Assembly (NCBI GenBank): GCA_959606905.1
Contig: CAUHML010000011.1
Location: 13,834 to 77,833 of the forward strand
Reading direction: 5' to 3'
Source of the DNA: an uncultured Bacteroides sp.
Lineage (GTDB): Bacteria > Bacteroidota > Bacteroidia > Bacteroidales > Bacteroidaceae
Length of the DNA: 64,000 bases
Positions 1 to 9,595 of the stretch are shown one piece after another (position 1 is the stretch's first letter; every line of letters starts with the position of its first letter). The position numbers and the translations under genes are program-made. The notes under the pieces were generated by a model. It made no database searches. It was not told the DNA's origin and saw only the letters and a list, made by a program, of their open reading frames with translations.

Positions 1-25
1 AAGGGGGAGCCTAATACCCCCTTTT
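1..25 (+). terminator. Probable terminator of a gene upstream of the window
   Basis: A 7-bp stem (AAGGGGG at 1-7 paired with CCCCCTT at 17-23) with a 9-nt loop is followed by a short T run. It looks like an intrinsic terminator for a plus-strand gene ending before the window. The 79 bases between it and the mobilisation gene hold a GC-richer patch at about 35-70 that could be part of a transfer origin, since MobV genes often lie next to their oriT, but nothing diagnostic can be seen. Confidence 0.45.
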
Positions 26-104
26 AAAAAAAGGGTTGCGCAGGGGCTTGTGAAAGAGGCAGCAAGCTGTTTCGATTTTGTTGTACATACCAAATAAAAA
101 TAAT

Positions 105-1571
105 ATGAAAAGTAAAGTGAACAAACAGGTGGCTGATATGCAGGCTTCAACCGGCGTTACCACCGCAGAAAGTAATGAATTTCAAAGACGCTGGAAAGAC
201 GAGCGTTGGAATCGAGCAGGTAAAGAAGGTAACTACGACCGTACGCGCGATCATCTCAACTTTGAAGTAGCCAAAGGTGGTATTATTCGTCCTATCGATA
301 AGAATCACACAGTAGGTGAAAAAATCACTGCCCGGTTAACTCAATGTGGTATCCCTAATCCTAATATAGGCAGAAAAGTTCCCAATATCCGTATCTGTGC
401 AAAATTTATCTTTGGCGGAAGTCGAGAAAGAATGCATGAACTTGCTTATGGTAATCAAAAAGTAGATATCTCCAAAGGAGCAGACAACTCCCATATTGTA
501 CGATGTAAAGAAATTGAAGAATGGGCTAAAGATATCTATAAGTTTGCCTGCGAGAAATGGGGAGAAGATAACATAGCCAGTTTTTATGTACATTTGGATG
601 AAATGAATCCTCACATACATTGTTGTATATTACCCATAACAAGCCAAAACAAATTATCATATAAACAAGTATTTAGTGGAGCAACAAAATGGGATTATCG
701 GGATAAGATGTTAACACTCCACGATGAACTGGCAGTGTACAACCAAAAATGGGGATTGGACCGTGGAACCAATATCTACGAAACTGGAGCTCGGCATCGT
801 TCAACTGAAGAATACAAGAGAGAACTGAGCGAAGAATGTACAACATTAGAAAAAAAGATTATTGTACATCGTGAAATTCTATCTCAAATCAAACAGGATA
901 TTCATAAAGCCAAAATCAAACAAAAAGGTCTGACCACAATGATTCAGAACTTGGAAAAATCGAAAGAAGAATTAACCAACAAAAAAACAGAGTTAGAAGC
1001 AACCTTATCATCGGGGATTGGAGATACTTCTACTCTTACCTTAGAATTAAAAAAACTTAACAAAGACATTAAAGAAGTAAACGAGAAACTGGAAGATAAG
1101 AGAAATAAGCTACAAACAGCAGATTATGAACTTAAAGAACTCCAAATACAAGTGGACGAACTTAAGATTAAAGAAAAAGAACTCAGAGAAGAGGGAAATC
1201 AAGCAGTTGGTAATATACAAAGGCAAGTACAGTACAGATTATCAAATGCTATTCTTCCAGACATAATACAAGAGTTTAAGTCGAAGTTCAATCTTTTTAA
1301 TTTTCAAACAATGGACTTATTTGAAGGTACAATGTTAAAAGATCTAAGTGAACGAGGAGAACAAATCATGCAATGTGCATTACTCCTTTTCATTGGTTAT
1401 ATAGACCAAGCAACAACCTTTGCCGAAGGACATGGTGGAGGTAGCGGAGGTAGTCAAATGAAATGGGGACGAGATGATGATGAAGACGATATATCCTGGG
1501 CAAAACGTTGCATGATAATGGCACATAAAATGATTAAAAGTTCGTCGAACAGTAAAAAGAATAAACGATAA
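105..1571 (+). CDS. MobV-family mobilisation protein (plasmid recombination enzyme / relaxase)
   Basis: MobV (Pre/Mob) relaxases nick the transfer origin of mobilisable plasmids and integrative elements so that a helper conjugation system can transfer them. Two family motifs are visible: NYDRTRDHLNFEV at about residues 43-55 and HLDEMNPHIH at about 163-172, the histidine triad thought to bind metal. The C-terminal half (about 240-385) is a highly charged coiled coil, as is usual in the family, and the end is rich in G, D and K. A TTG start at 78 is possible, but ATG 105 is preferred because the product then begins MKSKVNKQV. About 488 residues is a typical length. The gene stands alone and is followed by a good terminator. 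Its presence suggests that the left end of the window derives from a mobilisable element. Confidence 0.88.
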   Translation: MKSKVNKQVADMQASTGVTTAESNEFQRRWKDERWNRAGKEGNYDRTRDHLNFEVAKGGIIRPIDKNHTVGEKITARLTQCGIPNPNIGRKVPNIRICAKFIFGGSRERMHELAYGNQKVDISKGADNSHIVRCKEIEEWAKDIYKFACEKWGEDNIASFYVHLDEMNPHIHCCILPITSQNKLSYKQVFSGATKWDYRDKMLTLHDELAVYNQKWGLDRGTNIYETGARHRSTEEYKRELSEECTTLEKKIIVHREILSQIKQDIHKAKIKQKGLTTMIQNLEKSKEELTNKKTELEATLSSGIGDTSTLTLELKKLNKDIKEVNEKLEDKRNKLQTADYELKELQIQVDELKIKEKELREEGNQAVGNIQRQVQYRLSNAILPDIIQEFKSKFNLFNFQTMDLFEGTMLKDLSERGEQIMQCALLLFIGYIDQATTFAEGHGGGSGGSQMKWGRDDDEDDISWAKRCMIMAHKMIKSSSNSKKNKR

Positions 1572-1643
1572 TCATCTAAATATAAATAAACAAAAAAATC
1601 TGAGCGTTTAACTTTGATATAAATTTATAATCTCAAAAACCAA

Positions 1644-1672
1644 AAAAGCCGCTCTTCTAAAAAGCGGCTTTT
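1644..1672 (+). terminator. Intrinsic terminator after the mobilisation gene
   Basis: AAAAGCCGCT at 1644-1653 pairs perfectly with AGCGGCTTTT at 1663-1672, with a 9-nt loop and a run of T at the 3' side. It lies 73 bp after the MobV stop codon. The A-rich left arm means it could also act on the opposite strand for the minus-strand gene ending at 1746. Confidence 0.85.
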
Positions 1673-1745
1673 TCCTATTCTTAATACTTCATCGTAAAAC
1701 AATATCTAAACTCGTAAACAATTACATTTACATTCATTCTACCAC

Positions 1746-2567
1746 TCACTTTATCGTAAAAACCGGAAGTGTTTTTACCCTCTGTTTATACGTAGCTTCC
1801 AACCCTTGCCGTGTCCCTAAATTGATTTCATTCTTCCAATATTTTTGCAAGCATTGGCAAAAAGGATAAATAGTTTTCAAGGGTTTCATCAATTCTAAAT
1901 CTTGCCAGTAATGAACGTAATCAATAATAAAACGGCTCATACCCTGTCCACGTTTTTTTGTCTTCCCTCGATAAGTGTATGCCAATAATAGACTTTCCTT
2001 TGCTTCGCATAACAATCGATCTATTTCATCAGTCGAAGTCTTATTATAAAAAAAATCATAGATATTCATCACTTCCTTTGATTCAAATGTAGCACATACA
2101 TTCTTGTAAACATACTCGCCTACATTCTCCACTCTGCTTGCCTCCTTCCTTTTTTCCAAAAAATCGTGCCAAGTTGACAACTGCATAGTTTTCGACTCAA
2201 TACTTCCACTCATCACTTCATGCATAAGATTTAGAAGAAGTGTACGTGCCGAAGCATCCTTCTTATCCAACCGGAAATATTGTGCTTCCAGTTTCTCGAA
2301 AATACTCCAGTACATAATGTCATTTTCCAGAACTACATTTGGCAAGTCAATATTGGACATATCACTTATCAAGGAAATAATGTTCAAACGTAATTCATCA
2401 CGAAAAGTACCAGGCAGTTTTTCCCAGTCAATTTCCGATTCCAAAGATATTTGGTATTTTTGAGCCAAAGCTAACAACTTATTAATAAGTGATTCACCTG
2501 TTTTCATTAGAGGTTCCATTTCTTCAACCAAATGATTCCAAAAATTAAAGTCAGTTATATCTTCCAT
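1746..2567 (-). CDS. Hypothetical protein, 273 aa
   Basis: I do not recognise this protein. It is soluble-looking, with no signal peptide or membrane segment, mostly helical and acidic at the N-terminus (MEDITDFNFW). A basic stretch, RGKTKKRGQGMSRF, lies at about residue 200 and aromatic-rich sequence follows it. The start at 2567 is an ATG that makes a natural beginning and about 290 bp of non-coding DNA precede it. It is transcribed toward the MobV gene and convergent with it, the terminator at 1644-1672 lying between. It may be an accessory cargo gene of the mobilisable element, but no function can be assigned. Confidence 0.6.
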   Translation of the reverse strand: MEDITDFNFWNHLVEEMEPLMKTGESLINKLLALAQKYQISLESEIDWEKLPGTFRDELRLNIISLISDMSNIDLPNVVLENDIMYWSIFEKLEAQYFRLDKKDASARTLLLNLMHEVMSGSIESKTMQLSTWHDFLEKRKEASRVENVGEYVYKNVCATFESKEVMNIYDFFYNKTSTDEIDRLLCEAKESLLLAYTYRGKTKKRGQGMSRFIIDYVHYWQDLELMKPLKTIYPFCQCLQKYWKNEINLGTRQGLEATYKQRVKTLPVFTIK

Positions 2568-2786
2568 ATATATTCATCATTTGACGTAAAATTACCAGTT
2601 GTAGAATAATGAAATTAGGAAAAATATAATAATCAATCTTTTTTTAACCCTTTGTCACACAATTGCATAGAAAGGTTAAAGGCTATATGATTTCAAGCAC
2701 AATGTTCGATTTCTGATACATGGAAGTACAATTTTCTCCCCATCAGCTAATTAACACTAAATATAGAAACCCTTCCTTCTTTTTTC

Positions 2787-2817
2787 TTTGCCAAAAATTC
2801 TAAAGCCCCTTATTTTG
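2787..2817 (+). promoter_or_regulatory. Candidate Bacteroides-type promoter for the OmpA-like gene
   Basis: TTTG at 2787-2790 is followed after 20 bp by TATTTTG at 2811-2817. This resembles the Bacteroidetes -33 (TTTG) and -7 (TAnnTTTG) elements, one base short in the -7 box. Transcription would begin near 2823, about 37 nt ahead of the ATG at 2860. The rest of the 2568-2859 gap shows nothing else convincing. Confidence 0.45.
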
Positions 2818-2859
2818 CTTCGATATACAAAATTTACTGACCCATAAAATTAAGGAAAA

Positions 2860-4416
2860 ATGCAAAGAAACATGTTAATAATCATGGTCTTGTCATCAGT
2901 GACTTTCGCTCATGCGCAAGACAGCTTATCTATACAAAAAACAGATACTGCCATAAACGGTCAACAGAGCTCGGAAAATAACATCAGATATCTTCAGTTT
3001 CGGAAATCAATGTATCAGGCAAATGCTAACTTCAAAGTTGATAAATTAAATTATGAACCGGAAATTACTATCAGTGAATACACAGAAAATGAACTAACTT
3101 CCAACTGGTTCATCAACGCCGCCGGAGGAGCAAGCTCTTTTTTAGGCAATCCGTTAGGCTGCGAGGATCTATTTGGGCGCATCCGTCCTATACTTCATCT
3201 ATCTATCGGCAAATGGTTTAGTCCGACCGTAGGCGGAAGAGTAGCTTTCCAAGGTTTCGATTTGAAAAACCATCTGATTGTTCGGCAAGACTATTATCAC
3301 ATTCACACTGATTTTCTACTGAATATTACGAATATATCCAGAAAAAACAGAAAAAAAGAAACGAAGTGGCAATTCATCCCGTTTGCAGGAACCGGCATTA
3401 TTCATAATAATGCCACACACCGACATGCATTCACTCTCAATTATGGAATCCTAAACCATTTACCACTCAGCAAACGTCTCTCCCTATCGCTGGAAATAGG
3501 TGGACTGACTACTTTTGGTGATTTCGATGGTGCTGGCAATGGAAACAAATTCAACGATCATCTTTTCCATTTATCAGCTGGAATCAGTATTACACTTGGC
3601 AGCAAAGGTTGGAACCTCCAACGAAACTCCATAAATGACCTTTTTTCACAAAATTACTCCCTTTCTGAGGCAAACAAACAACTGGAAAAAGAGAATGGGC
3701 AAAAAAGCCAAATTATAGCACAAATGCACAAGATACTCGAAATTGAAGGTTTATTATCACGTCTTCAAGACGAAATGATAAAATCCAGTCTAGCATTACA
3801 CGACACTTCCGATTCAGCCAATAATTTATCCTATTATCCTAAAAACGATTATAGTGGTCTAAACTCATTACGTCAGCGTTTGTCAACAGCCATAAATGCC
3901 ACTGAAAAGAACTCATGTGATAGTACCGTTAACCATAATTTCTTATTCAAAAATATAAAATCACAATACCCAACTACAAATAATGATACCTTAACTGGCT
4001 TACAAGACTCACTTTCATATACATCACTCAATAGGACACAACATAGTACCCAAGACTACATTACCGATATAATGAACACAAATACCTGCATAGGTTCCGC
4101 AATACTCTTTTTCTTCCACATCGGTACTTCCACTTTGACGGACAGTTCACAACTAGCCAACATAGACGAAATTGCGAGAATCTGTAAGAAATACGATCTC
4201 CTGTTAGAAGTAACCGGATATGCCGACAGTGCAACAGGTAATACCATGGATAACTCAATATTAAGTAATCAGCGAGCACACTATATAGCATCCGAACTAA
4301 AAAAAAGGAATATTTCGGAGCAAGCAATTAAATTATCAGGCAAAGGCGGCGTAAATACCTATTCACCAGATAAAGTAAACCGTTGTGTGAAAATTGAAAT
4401 ACACCTAAAACATTAA
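2860..4416 (+). CDS. OmpA-family outer membrane protein
   Basis: The predicted product is secreted (signal peptide MQRNMLIIMVLSSVTFAHAQ), followed by a short spacer and a beta-barrel-like region of about residues 85-250 (LTSNWFINAAGGASSF, LHLSIGKWFSPTVGGR). A coiled linker (about 265-310) and a C-terminal OmpA-like domain follow (LLEVTGYADSATGN, then SNQRAHYIASELKKRNI), which normally binds peptidoglycan. The plan matches the minus-strand protein at 13181-14350, which has the same GKW..P..G.R barrel signature and ADSATG motif, so the two are paralogues. The linker before the OmpA domain (about 310-400) is unusually long and rich in S, T and N. A terminator follows 43 bp after the stop. A structural or surface-anchoring role is inferred. 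Confidence 0.82.
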   Translation: MQRNMLIIMVLSSVTFAHAQDSLSIQKTDTAINGQQSSENNIRYLQFRKSMYQANANFKVDKLNYEPEITISEYTENELTSNWFINAAGGASSFLGNPLGCEDLFGRIRPILHLSIGKWFSPTVGGRVAFQGFDLKNHLIVRQDYYHIHTDFLLNITNISRKNRKKETKWQFIPFAGTGIIHNNATHRHAFTLNYGILNHLPLSKRLSLSLEIGGLTTFGDFDGAGNGNKFNDHLFHLSAGISITLGSKGWNLQRNSINDLFSQNYSLSEANKQLEKENGQKSQIIAQMHKILEIEGLLSRLQDEMIKSSLALHDTSDSANNLSYYPKNDYSGLNSLRQRLSTAINATEKNSCDSTVNHNFLFKNIKSQYPTTNNDTLTGLQDSLSYTSLNRTQHSTQDYITDIMNTNTCIGSAILFFFHIGTSTLTDSSQLANIDEIARICKKYDLLLEVTGYADSATGNTMDNSILSNQRAHYIASELKKRNISEQAIKLSGKGGVNTYSPDKVNRCVKIEIHLKH

Positions 4417-4458
4417 TTTCCGGTACAATACTAGGAAATCGTGCCATTATTAATATAG

Positions 4459-4510
4459 AAAGAGGCTTAATTCTCGTTCCTTTTTAAATAGAATTTAGCC
4501 TCTTTTTTTC
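4459..4510. terminator. Terminator between convergent genes
   Basis: AAAGAGGCT at 4459-4467 pairs with AGCCTCTTT at 4497-4505 and is followed by a T run on the plus strand. It lies between the plus-strand OmpA gene (stop 4416) and the minus-strand phosphoribosyltransferase (stop 4517), so it is clearly placed for the former and may serve both. Confidence 0.75.
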
Positions 4511-4516
4511 ATCGAA

Positions 4517-5341
4517 TCACCAAGAAAATAAAATTTGTTTCCAAACCTTCCACTTAATTTTAGAAATAGAAGGAACCAAAAACGTTTTTGCCAAAAAAAT
4601 AGCACCAATAACTTCCGCACCGGAATTTTTCAAATATTCAGCATAAGTAAACAAACTATGGCCGGTTGTGAGTAAATCATCCACAATAACAACTTTTCTC
4701 CCTTTTACAGCATCACTAATGACATAGTTCGACATTTCATCAACATCACTACGTTTAGAAGCCAAATGTTTACATTCTCTATCACTCGTAAAAATAATAA
4801 AATTAAATCCTGAACATACACCTGTAAAACTTAAAAAGAAACGATTCAATGAAGAAAAACGTTCACGATACCGTTCCTCCGAACTACATGGCATAAACAT
4901 GATTGTCAGATCACATGCAGGATGCAAAGTTCGAAATACCTGAGCAAAATACTGGGCACAGTTATCCCTCCCTTCTTTAAATTGATAAACAAGTTGGGTA
5001 AAGTGCCATTGCTCCTCTGCAATCCAGCCATGATACCGTTTTGGAAAATAATAATCAGCAAATACACACTTGATTTTATTTCGGTAAAAAGGGATAAGCG
5101 GCAGCTCTTTGTCAAACTTTTCCGGACAACTTAACGCATATAACAGAGCAGCATCTTTGTTGCCAGCTATAAGTGCTTGTTTTGCTCCATATTCTCGCTG
5201 TTCACGCCACAGAGCATTTCTTCCATACATAAGTAAAGCCCAACCAGCTTTCTTTCTCCAATATCTAGCATAAGCAGCAACAGCGCTCAAGATAGCCCAG
5301 ATTAGCATAAAACCTAAAACAAAATATACTCTCTTTTCCAT
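4517..5341 (-). CDS. ComF-like phosphoribosyltransferase with N-terminal membrane segment
   Basis: A PRPP-binding loop is visible as VVIVDDLLTTGHS at about residues 217-229, the hallmark of type I phosphoribosyltransferases, followed by AEVIGAIFLAKTF as in ComF-like proteins. The N-terminus has one hydrophobic helix (VYFVLGFMLIWAILSAVAAYA), so the enzyme is probably tethered to the inner membrane with its catalytic domain in the cytoplasm. The middle region has aromatic and basic patches but none of the cysteine pairs that form the zinc ribbon of classical ComF. The substrate is unknown. ComF relatives take part in DNA uptake, and others salvage nucleobases. The gene is monocistronic, with a long non-coding stretch upstream. 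Confidence 0.7.
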   Translation of the reverse strand: MEKRVYFVLGFMLIWAILSAVAAYARYWRKKAGWALLMYGRNALWREQREYGAKQALIAGNKDAALLYALSCPEKFDKELPLIPFYRNKIKCVFADYYFPKRYHGWIAEEQWHFTQLVYQFKEGRDNCAQYFAQVFRTLHPACDLTIMFMPCSSEERYRERFSSLNRFFLSFTGVCSGFNFIIFTSDRECKHLASKRSDVDEMSNYVISDAVKGRKVVIVDDLLTTGHSLFTYAEYLKNSGAEVIGAIFLAKTFLVPSISKIKWKVWKQILFSW

Positions 5342-5939
5342 AGAATAACAGTTATCGAAAAATCATTCACTCAATTTCATATCTAAAAATATCGTCAAAG
5401 ATACATCAATAATTTTCCTAAAAGCTAATCAAAACAAAGAGAAATACAGGATTCATCAAAAATCATTGAGACATTGAAAGTAATGTACTGATGCAGAAAA
5501 ATTAAAACGGTATCACGATTCACATCGAAATACCGTCTCACAAAACAAAATAAAACACGACAAAACTACTATTAAACCTATAAGATAGTCACTTTTGACA
5601 TATATAGGCTCCATCAATGAATATTCTCATACACATAATGGACATCAGATTAATTTAAGGCTTTATATACACAAAGATAAGCTTTTATTAATCAGAATCG
5701 CGGATAATATATCAACTAATAGAAGAATATTAACAAATCTTTCATTTATGGATATTTGTGGACCACATTTTCATACATTTACAGTAAATACCGATATTAG
5801 AAAAATCATATAAAATCATTTTTATATGCCAAACTCCGAATACACCTATTTATCTACTAAAATACTTTCTTTGTATATGAATCAAAAAAAGCCATCGGAA
5901 TACACCGACAGCCTTTATCTCGCCAAGAAAAAGAAACAA
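5342..5939. other. About 600 bp without a convincing gene
   Basis: The stretch is AT-rich. A hairpin (ACGGTAT at about 5507 paired with ATACCGT at about 5529) and a weak hairpin near 5890-5912 (GCCATCGG / CCGACAGC) are the only structures I see; the second lies just downstream of the histone-like gene and may be its terminator. A 72-codon open frame at 5595-5813 has no recognisable features or ribosome site and is not called. Confidence 0.5.
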
Positions 5940-6116
5940 CTATTTCTTACTTGCATCCAAAGATACTTTACGGAATTCTTTCATTAGCTTTTCAATTTCC
6001 AAAGAAGCTTTGCGGGCGCGTTGACCAGCCGCCTTATTACCTTTTTCGGATTGCAAAGTAGCATCTTCATGGAAAGTTGCATAAACTTCCTGCATCTTAT
6101 TCAAAATCTCATTCAT
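5940..6116 (-). CDS. Histone H1-like small DNA-binding protein, 58 aa
   Basis: Translation from ATG 6116 gives a 58-residue product starting MNEILNKMQEVYATFHEDA and containing EKGNKAAGQRARKASLEIEKL. This is the pattern of the short Bacteroidetes histone H1 / Hc1-like proteins: one helix-rich unit with an RARKASLELEKL-type core and a basic C-terminus ending SKK. Such proteins are thought to bind DNA in the nucleoid. The gene lies 114 bp downstream of the stop of the ArdC-like gene on the same strand and may be cotranscribed with it or monocistronic. Family recognition comes from memory of the motif, not from a search. Confidence 0.8.
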   Translation of the reverse strand: MNEILNKMQEVYATFHEDATLQSEKGNKAAGQRARKASLEIEKLMKEFRKVSLDASKK

Positions 6117-6229
6117 ATTACTTTATATTTAAATTCAAGCAAAAATAGGCATTATATCGTACATCAACAATAGATCACTTTCATTTCCGCATCCTGATAT
6201 TCATTTTCCTATATACAAACATTCATTTT

Positions 6230-8794
6230 TCACATTCTAATCCCAGTTCTTTCCTGTTCCTGTTTCGGTAAGGATAGATAATCAGCAAAATAAGTATTAG
6301 CCAAGCTAAGCTCCGAGGCTACTCCCTCTTGGAACTGCACCCAATCCAGATCAGTTATTTTTTCACTCACAACTGGTTTGCCGTCTATATCCGCCGCAAT
6401 CCATCGTTCATGATGTTCTCCCCTTTCCTCTATACGCACATTGGACAGACGAGGTAATTTGCCTGCCAAATCCGCCAGTACATTTCTCTGTAAAATAAGA
6501 ATAGAATCAGAGTTTTTCATGCCATCCGCATAAATGAAAGAGCGAAATATCACTTCCTCCTTTTCTTTCGGTTTTTCAAAAGTATGCCAGTGCGGAGGAA
6601 TAACAACACGTCCCTGTCCATCCTGTAATCCCCACAACTCACCATTACTCTGAAAAGCATACAATCCAAGATGCACCTCTTCCTTATCTTTGACAGTATC
6701 AACCTTTCCCCTATCTGAAATCGTTTCATCTTTCTCAGAAACAGAATCTACAGATACGGATTTATGTGATTCCGGCAAATTCAAATACTCTTTCAAAGAC
6801 ATATTTACCTTGTCTGTAATAACCCGAATCGGATAAAACCTGTCCTTCTCTTGAAACAAATCATACAGACTACTAACCATTGTATAATAAATACCACTTT
6901 CCTTATCATATATAATATTTCCATAATCCGCATACGACTTCAGCAATTCAGAGTCCTTCAGTTCCAGCACAAAATTTAGATCAAACACATCAGAGTCCTT
7001 TTCCAATACAAAAACAGCCTTCGCTTCACCATCAATCAGAATATCCCTTCTCACATTCCCTGTATCAGCATACCGGTATGGCGGAGCGGTAAAAGTAATT
7101 CTTCCTAAAGGATCAACCTTATCATCCTTTGACAAGAGCCGTCTGCGCAGTTCCGTCATATACCCCAAATCATCTTCAATACCAAACTTCTCCCCTACCT
7201 CCACAAAAGGACGAAAAATAGAACAATGATGATCCATTACACCTATCCTGCACTGATTTTCTGTAATAGCTTTAACTAGATGATATCCATCAGTCGAAAA
7301 AAATCTCAAATCCCATTTCACATCTCCCACAATTCCTTGCTCCCTCAACCAATTTGGATCATTTCTTTTCAGTTCAAACTCCTCCGTAAATTGTTGATTT
7401 AATACAGATGAATAATTATCAATCAAATGCCCCTCAAAATAGTCCCCGCAATTCACAATTTTACTCAGGGTTTCAGAATCCAAGTTATCATACACACACT
7501 CTAGTGCATGATCGAAGTAGCATTTATCTACCCGTACAACCCTGTCAACAGGCTTAGATACATCAATCAAATTCCCTGTATCCTTATCATAGAAATTACC
7601 ATGAAGAAAATTATAGACTGCATCCCGGGACTCGTTATCCAGCATGTGGAATTCAGACACTGCTCCGTCAGGAATTCCCGTCATTGGTAATGGCTCAGCC
7701 ATTTTCCCAACAGTTCCGTTCTCCAACAAGCGACTATTGATAAGGTTAATCCTATCATTAACCATTGCTGTTGCACGCTTTACATCCAATAAAATGCTCT
7801 TGATAAATGTAGGCGACTCCTTCAGTTCCTCTAACCAGCTTTTCAAATAGGCGCAACTGTCCTCTTTAATTGTTTTGCAGAGTCCGTGCTCCTGCATCAC
7901 CAATGCACTTCCGAGTTCGGCAACCAACTCCTCTTTTGAGTATTCAGGCGAACCAAAATAACTAATCGGAGAAAACCGATCTAATCTTTGCTTTGCACCA
8001 GTTGAGTGAATCATCTCATGCAGTTCTGTCCCGTAAAATGATTCCGCATCATAAAACTGCTCTTTTTCGGGAATTACAATCTCATCTCTTGAAATAGAAT
8101 AATAAGCATTATCCTGATGTTGGAGGCGAATAGGGCACAACCATTCATTATTCCGGACCATTTCATCCATAGCCGGAAAACAATAACCGTCCGCAGACAA
8201 TTCAGGAGGCAAAGCTACATTCTCAGCCATAAGCTTTGCATATAACTCCGGTCTTGCCTGTTGAATATTTGTCTGTGCCACGTTAAATACATTATACACC
8301 TGCATATTGGGATATACTGTATATTCTTTCTGCTCATCCTTCGATAAATTCCTGTAATCTTCTATTTTTATTCTCTGCCTTGTTTCAGTATGAAGCACAT
8401 TAAAAATAGTCAAAAAAACAGGAAAGCTCTTTGCCCCTTTCAGTACCGACACCTCCGATAATGGCTGTCCCTCTTCATCCGTTAACCGTTTCCCTTCCTT
8501 GGCAGGTCCCTTATAATTTAGCCCGCGTACCTGGTCGAACGTCATAAACACTGGTATCTTGTATTTCTCATTCTCACATTGCAAGTAAAGCATCAATGCA
8601 TTCATACCATTGTACTTCCTGCCTGACAGATTCTTAGGCCAACTCAAGGTGTTTTCCGTAAACCAAGGTTTCTTCCAATCAGACTGGATTGATTCTATTT
8701 TCTGAATAACCATCTCAGCAAAACGTTCCAAAGCCCGATCCTCCGCACTACGCCCGTCTAACGCGGCGTAGTGATTCTTAAATTTCTTAGCCAT
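6230..8794 (-). CDS. ArdC-like antirestriction protein with zincin metallopeptidase motif
   Basis: ArdC-type proteins travel with conjugative plasmids and elements; they bind ssDNA and protect incoming DNA from restriction. The N-terminal third matches this plan: a PWFTENTLSWPKNLSGRKYNGMNALML stretch (split here as PWFTENTLSW and SGRKYNGMNAL, residues 43-67) typical of the ssDNA-binding domain, and a zinc site HEMIHSTG with H259, E260 and H263, followed by the EELVAELGSA segment of the zincin domain. Residues about 400-854 are an extra, unassigned region (WGLQDGQGRVVIPPHW near 680), so the protein is much longer than plain ArdC (about 300 aa). The gene is 12 bp downstream of the SSB-like gene and almost certainly in one operon with it, an arrangement that fits a transfer-associated pair. 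Confidence 0.8.
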   Translation of the reverse strand: MAKKFKNHYAALDGRSAEDRALERFAEMVIQKIESIQSDWKKPWFTENTLSWPKNLSGRKYNGMNALMLYLQCENEKYKIPVFMTFDQVRGLNYKGPAKEGKRLTDEEGQPLSEVSVLKGAKSFPVFLTIFNVLHTETRQRIKIEDYRNLSKDEQKEYTVYPNMQVYNVFNVAQTNIQQARPELYAKLMAENVALPPELSADGYCFPAMDEMVRNNEWLCPIRLQHQDNAYYSISRDEIVIPEKEQFYDAESFYGTELHEMIHSTGAKQRLDRFSPISYFGSPEYSKEELVAELGSALVMQEHGLCKTIKEDSCAYLKSWLEELKESPTFIKSILLDVKRATAMVNDRINLINSRLLENGTVGKMAEPLPMTGIPDGAVSEFHMLDNESRDAVYNFLHGNFYDKDTGNLIDVSKPVDRVVRVDKCYFDHALECVYDNLDSETLSKIVNCGDYFEGHLIDNYSSVLNQQFTEEFELKRNDPNWLREQGIVGDVKWDLRFFSTDGYHLVKAITENQCRIGVMDHHCSIFRPFVEVGEKFGIEDDLGYMTELRRRLLSKDDKVDPLGRITFTAPPYRYADTGNVRRDILIDGEAKAVFVLEKDSDVFDLNFVLELKDSELLKSYADYGNIIYDKESGIYYTMVSSLYDLFQEKDRFYPIRVITDKVNMSLKEYLNLPESHKSVSVDSVSEKDETISDRGKVDTVKDKEEVHLGLYAFQSNGELWGLQDGQGRVVIPPHWHTFEKPKEKEEVIFRSFIYADGMKNSDSILILQRNVLADLAGKLPRLSNVRIEERGEHHERWIAADIDGKPVVSEKITDLDWVQFQEGVASELSLANTYFADYLSLPKQEQERTGIRM

Positions 8795-8806
8795 GACGAA
8801 TTTGAG

Positions 8807-9418
8807 TTATTCTTTTCCTGCTTTTTCTTTTACCCAGCGTGTCACCTCTCTAAAACGACATCCTAAGCTCAAATGGTCATTGTAGAAAAGCATATCCAAA
8901 GTACCCGTTAAATGAATACCGTTGCCCTTCTTTAGAAAGTCCTCTATCTCACCAGAAAAGCGGATAAAACGTACCCAAATGAACACACGTTCCTCCCCGG
9001 ACATCTCGCTACTATAACCTGAGAAGTACATATATTTGTTACCATGCTTATCATCTTTTATTTCGGGAACAGTACCTACCTTACCATAAAACTCTATTTC
9101 ACCTGCAATACATTCAGGTCTTGTATTGTCAACAAATTCGATGGTATCGGCAGTAAGGTTTAGATAAATATCCTCCTTGCTTTTATGGAAATTCAATATT
9201 CCAGTTATTTCCACTGAAGTTCCAATCAAATATTGCTTCAGTTCTTCCAGAGTCCCTCCCTTTTTTCGGACAGATATCCAACAATCTTTAGTGTTTCCTA
9301 CGCCAACAGGCAAACTGACTTTGACAGAGAAGTTAGTATAAAGTTCACCTTTTTTATTAGGACGAAGTGTAGCGATATGACAAATTCTACCACATAAAGT
9401 AACATTTCCTTTAATCAT
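8807..9418 (-). CDS. Two-domain OB-fold (SSB-like) protein
   Basis: The 203-residue product contains two similar halves. Each begins with a strand pattern like that of single-stranded-DNA-binding proteins (MIKGNVTLCGRICHIATL at 1-18; EIEFYGKVGTVPEIK around 107-121) and continues with a G-rich beta region ending in T-G-x-L (EITGILNF, HLTGTLDML). I read it as a duplicated OB fold that binds ssDNA. It has no acidic SSB tail and ends KEKAGKE, so it is unlikely to recruit the replisome as housekeeping SSB does. It is the first gene of the SSB / ArdC-like pair and probably belongs to a mobile-element module. Confidence 0.7.
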   Translation of the reverse strand: MIKGNVTLCGRICHIATLRPNKKGELYTNFSVKVSLPVGVGNTKDCWISVRKKGGTLEELKQYLIGTSVEITGILNFHKSKEDIYLNLTADTIEFVDNTRPECIAGEIEFYGKVGTVPEIKDDKHGNKYMYFSGYSSEMSGEERVFIWVRFIRFSGEIEDFLKKGNGIHLTGTLDMLFYNDHLSLGCRFREVTRWVKEKAGKE

Positions 9419-9595
9419 TTTCTTCTATTATTTTAGATGACAGTCTCATAACAGCACTATCACATGACAAGCTGCATTGACCGACTGAATCCTGCCCGAA
9501 GAAAAGATACAGGGTATAGATACTAAGAATTGAACATTGGACTCAAAAGTAGAACTATTTCCTGGAATAAACACTAATAACTGTACTAATAAAAC

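Noticed and set aside
26..104. Origin of transfer next to the MobV gene
   Set aside because: The position is right but no clear inverted repeat plus nick-site consensus can be recognised, so it is mentioned only in passing.
5595..5813. Plus-strand open frame of 72 codons
   Set aside because: AT-rich, no ribosome site, no motif, in an otherwise empty 600-bp gap; chance open frame is more likely.
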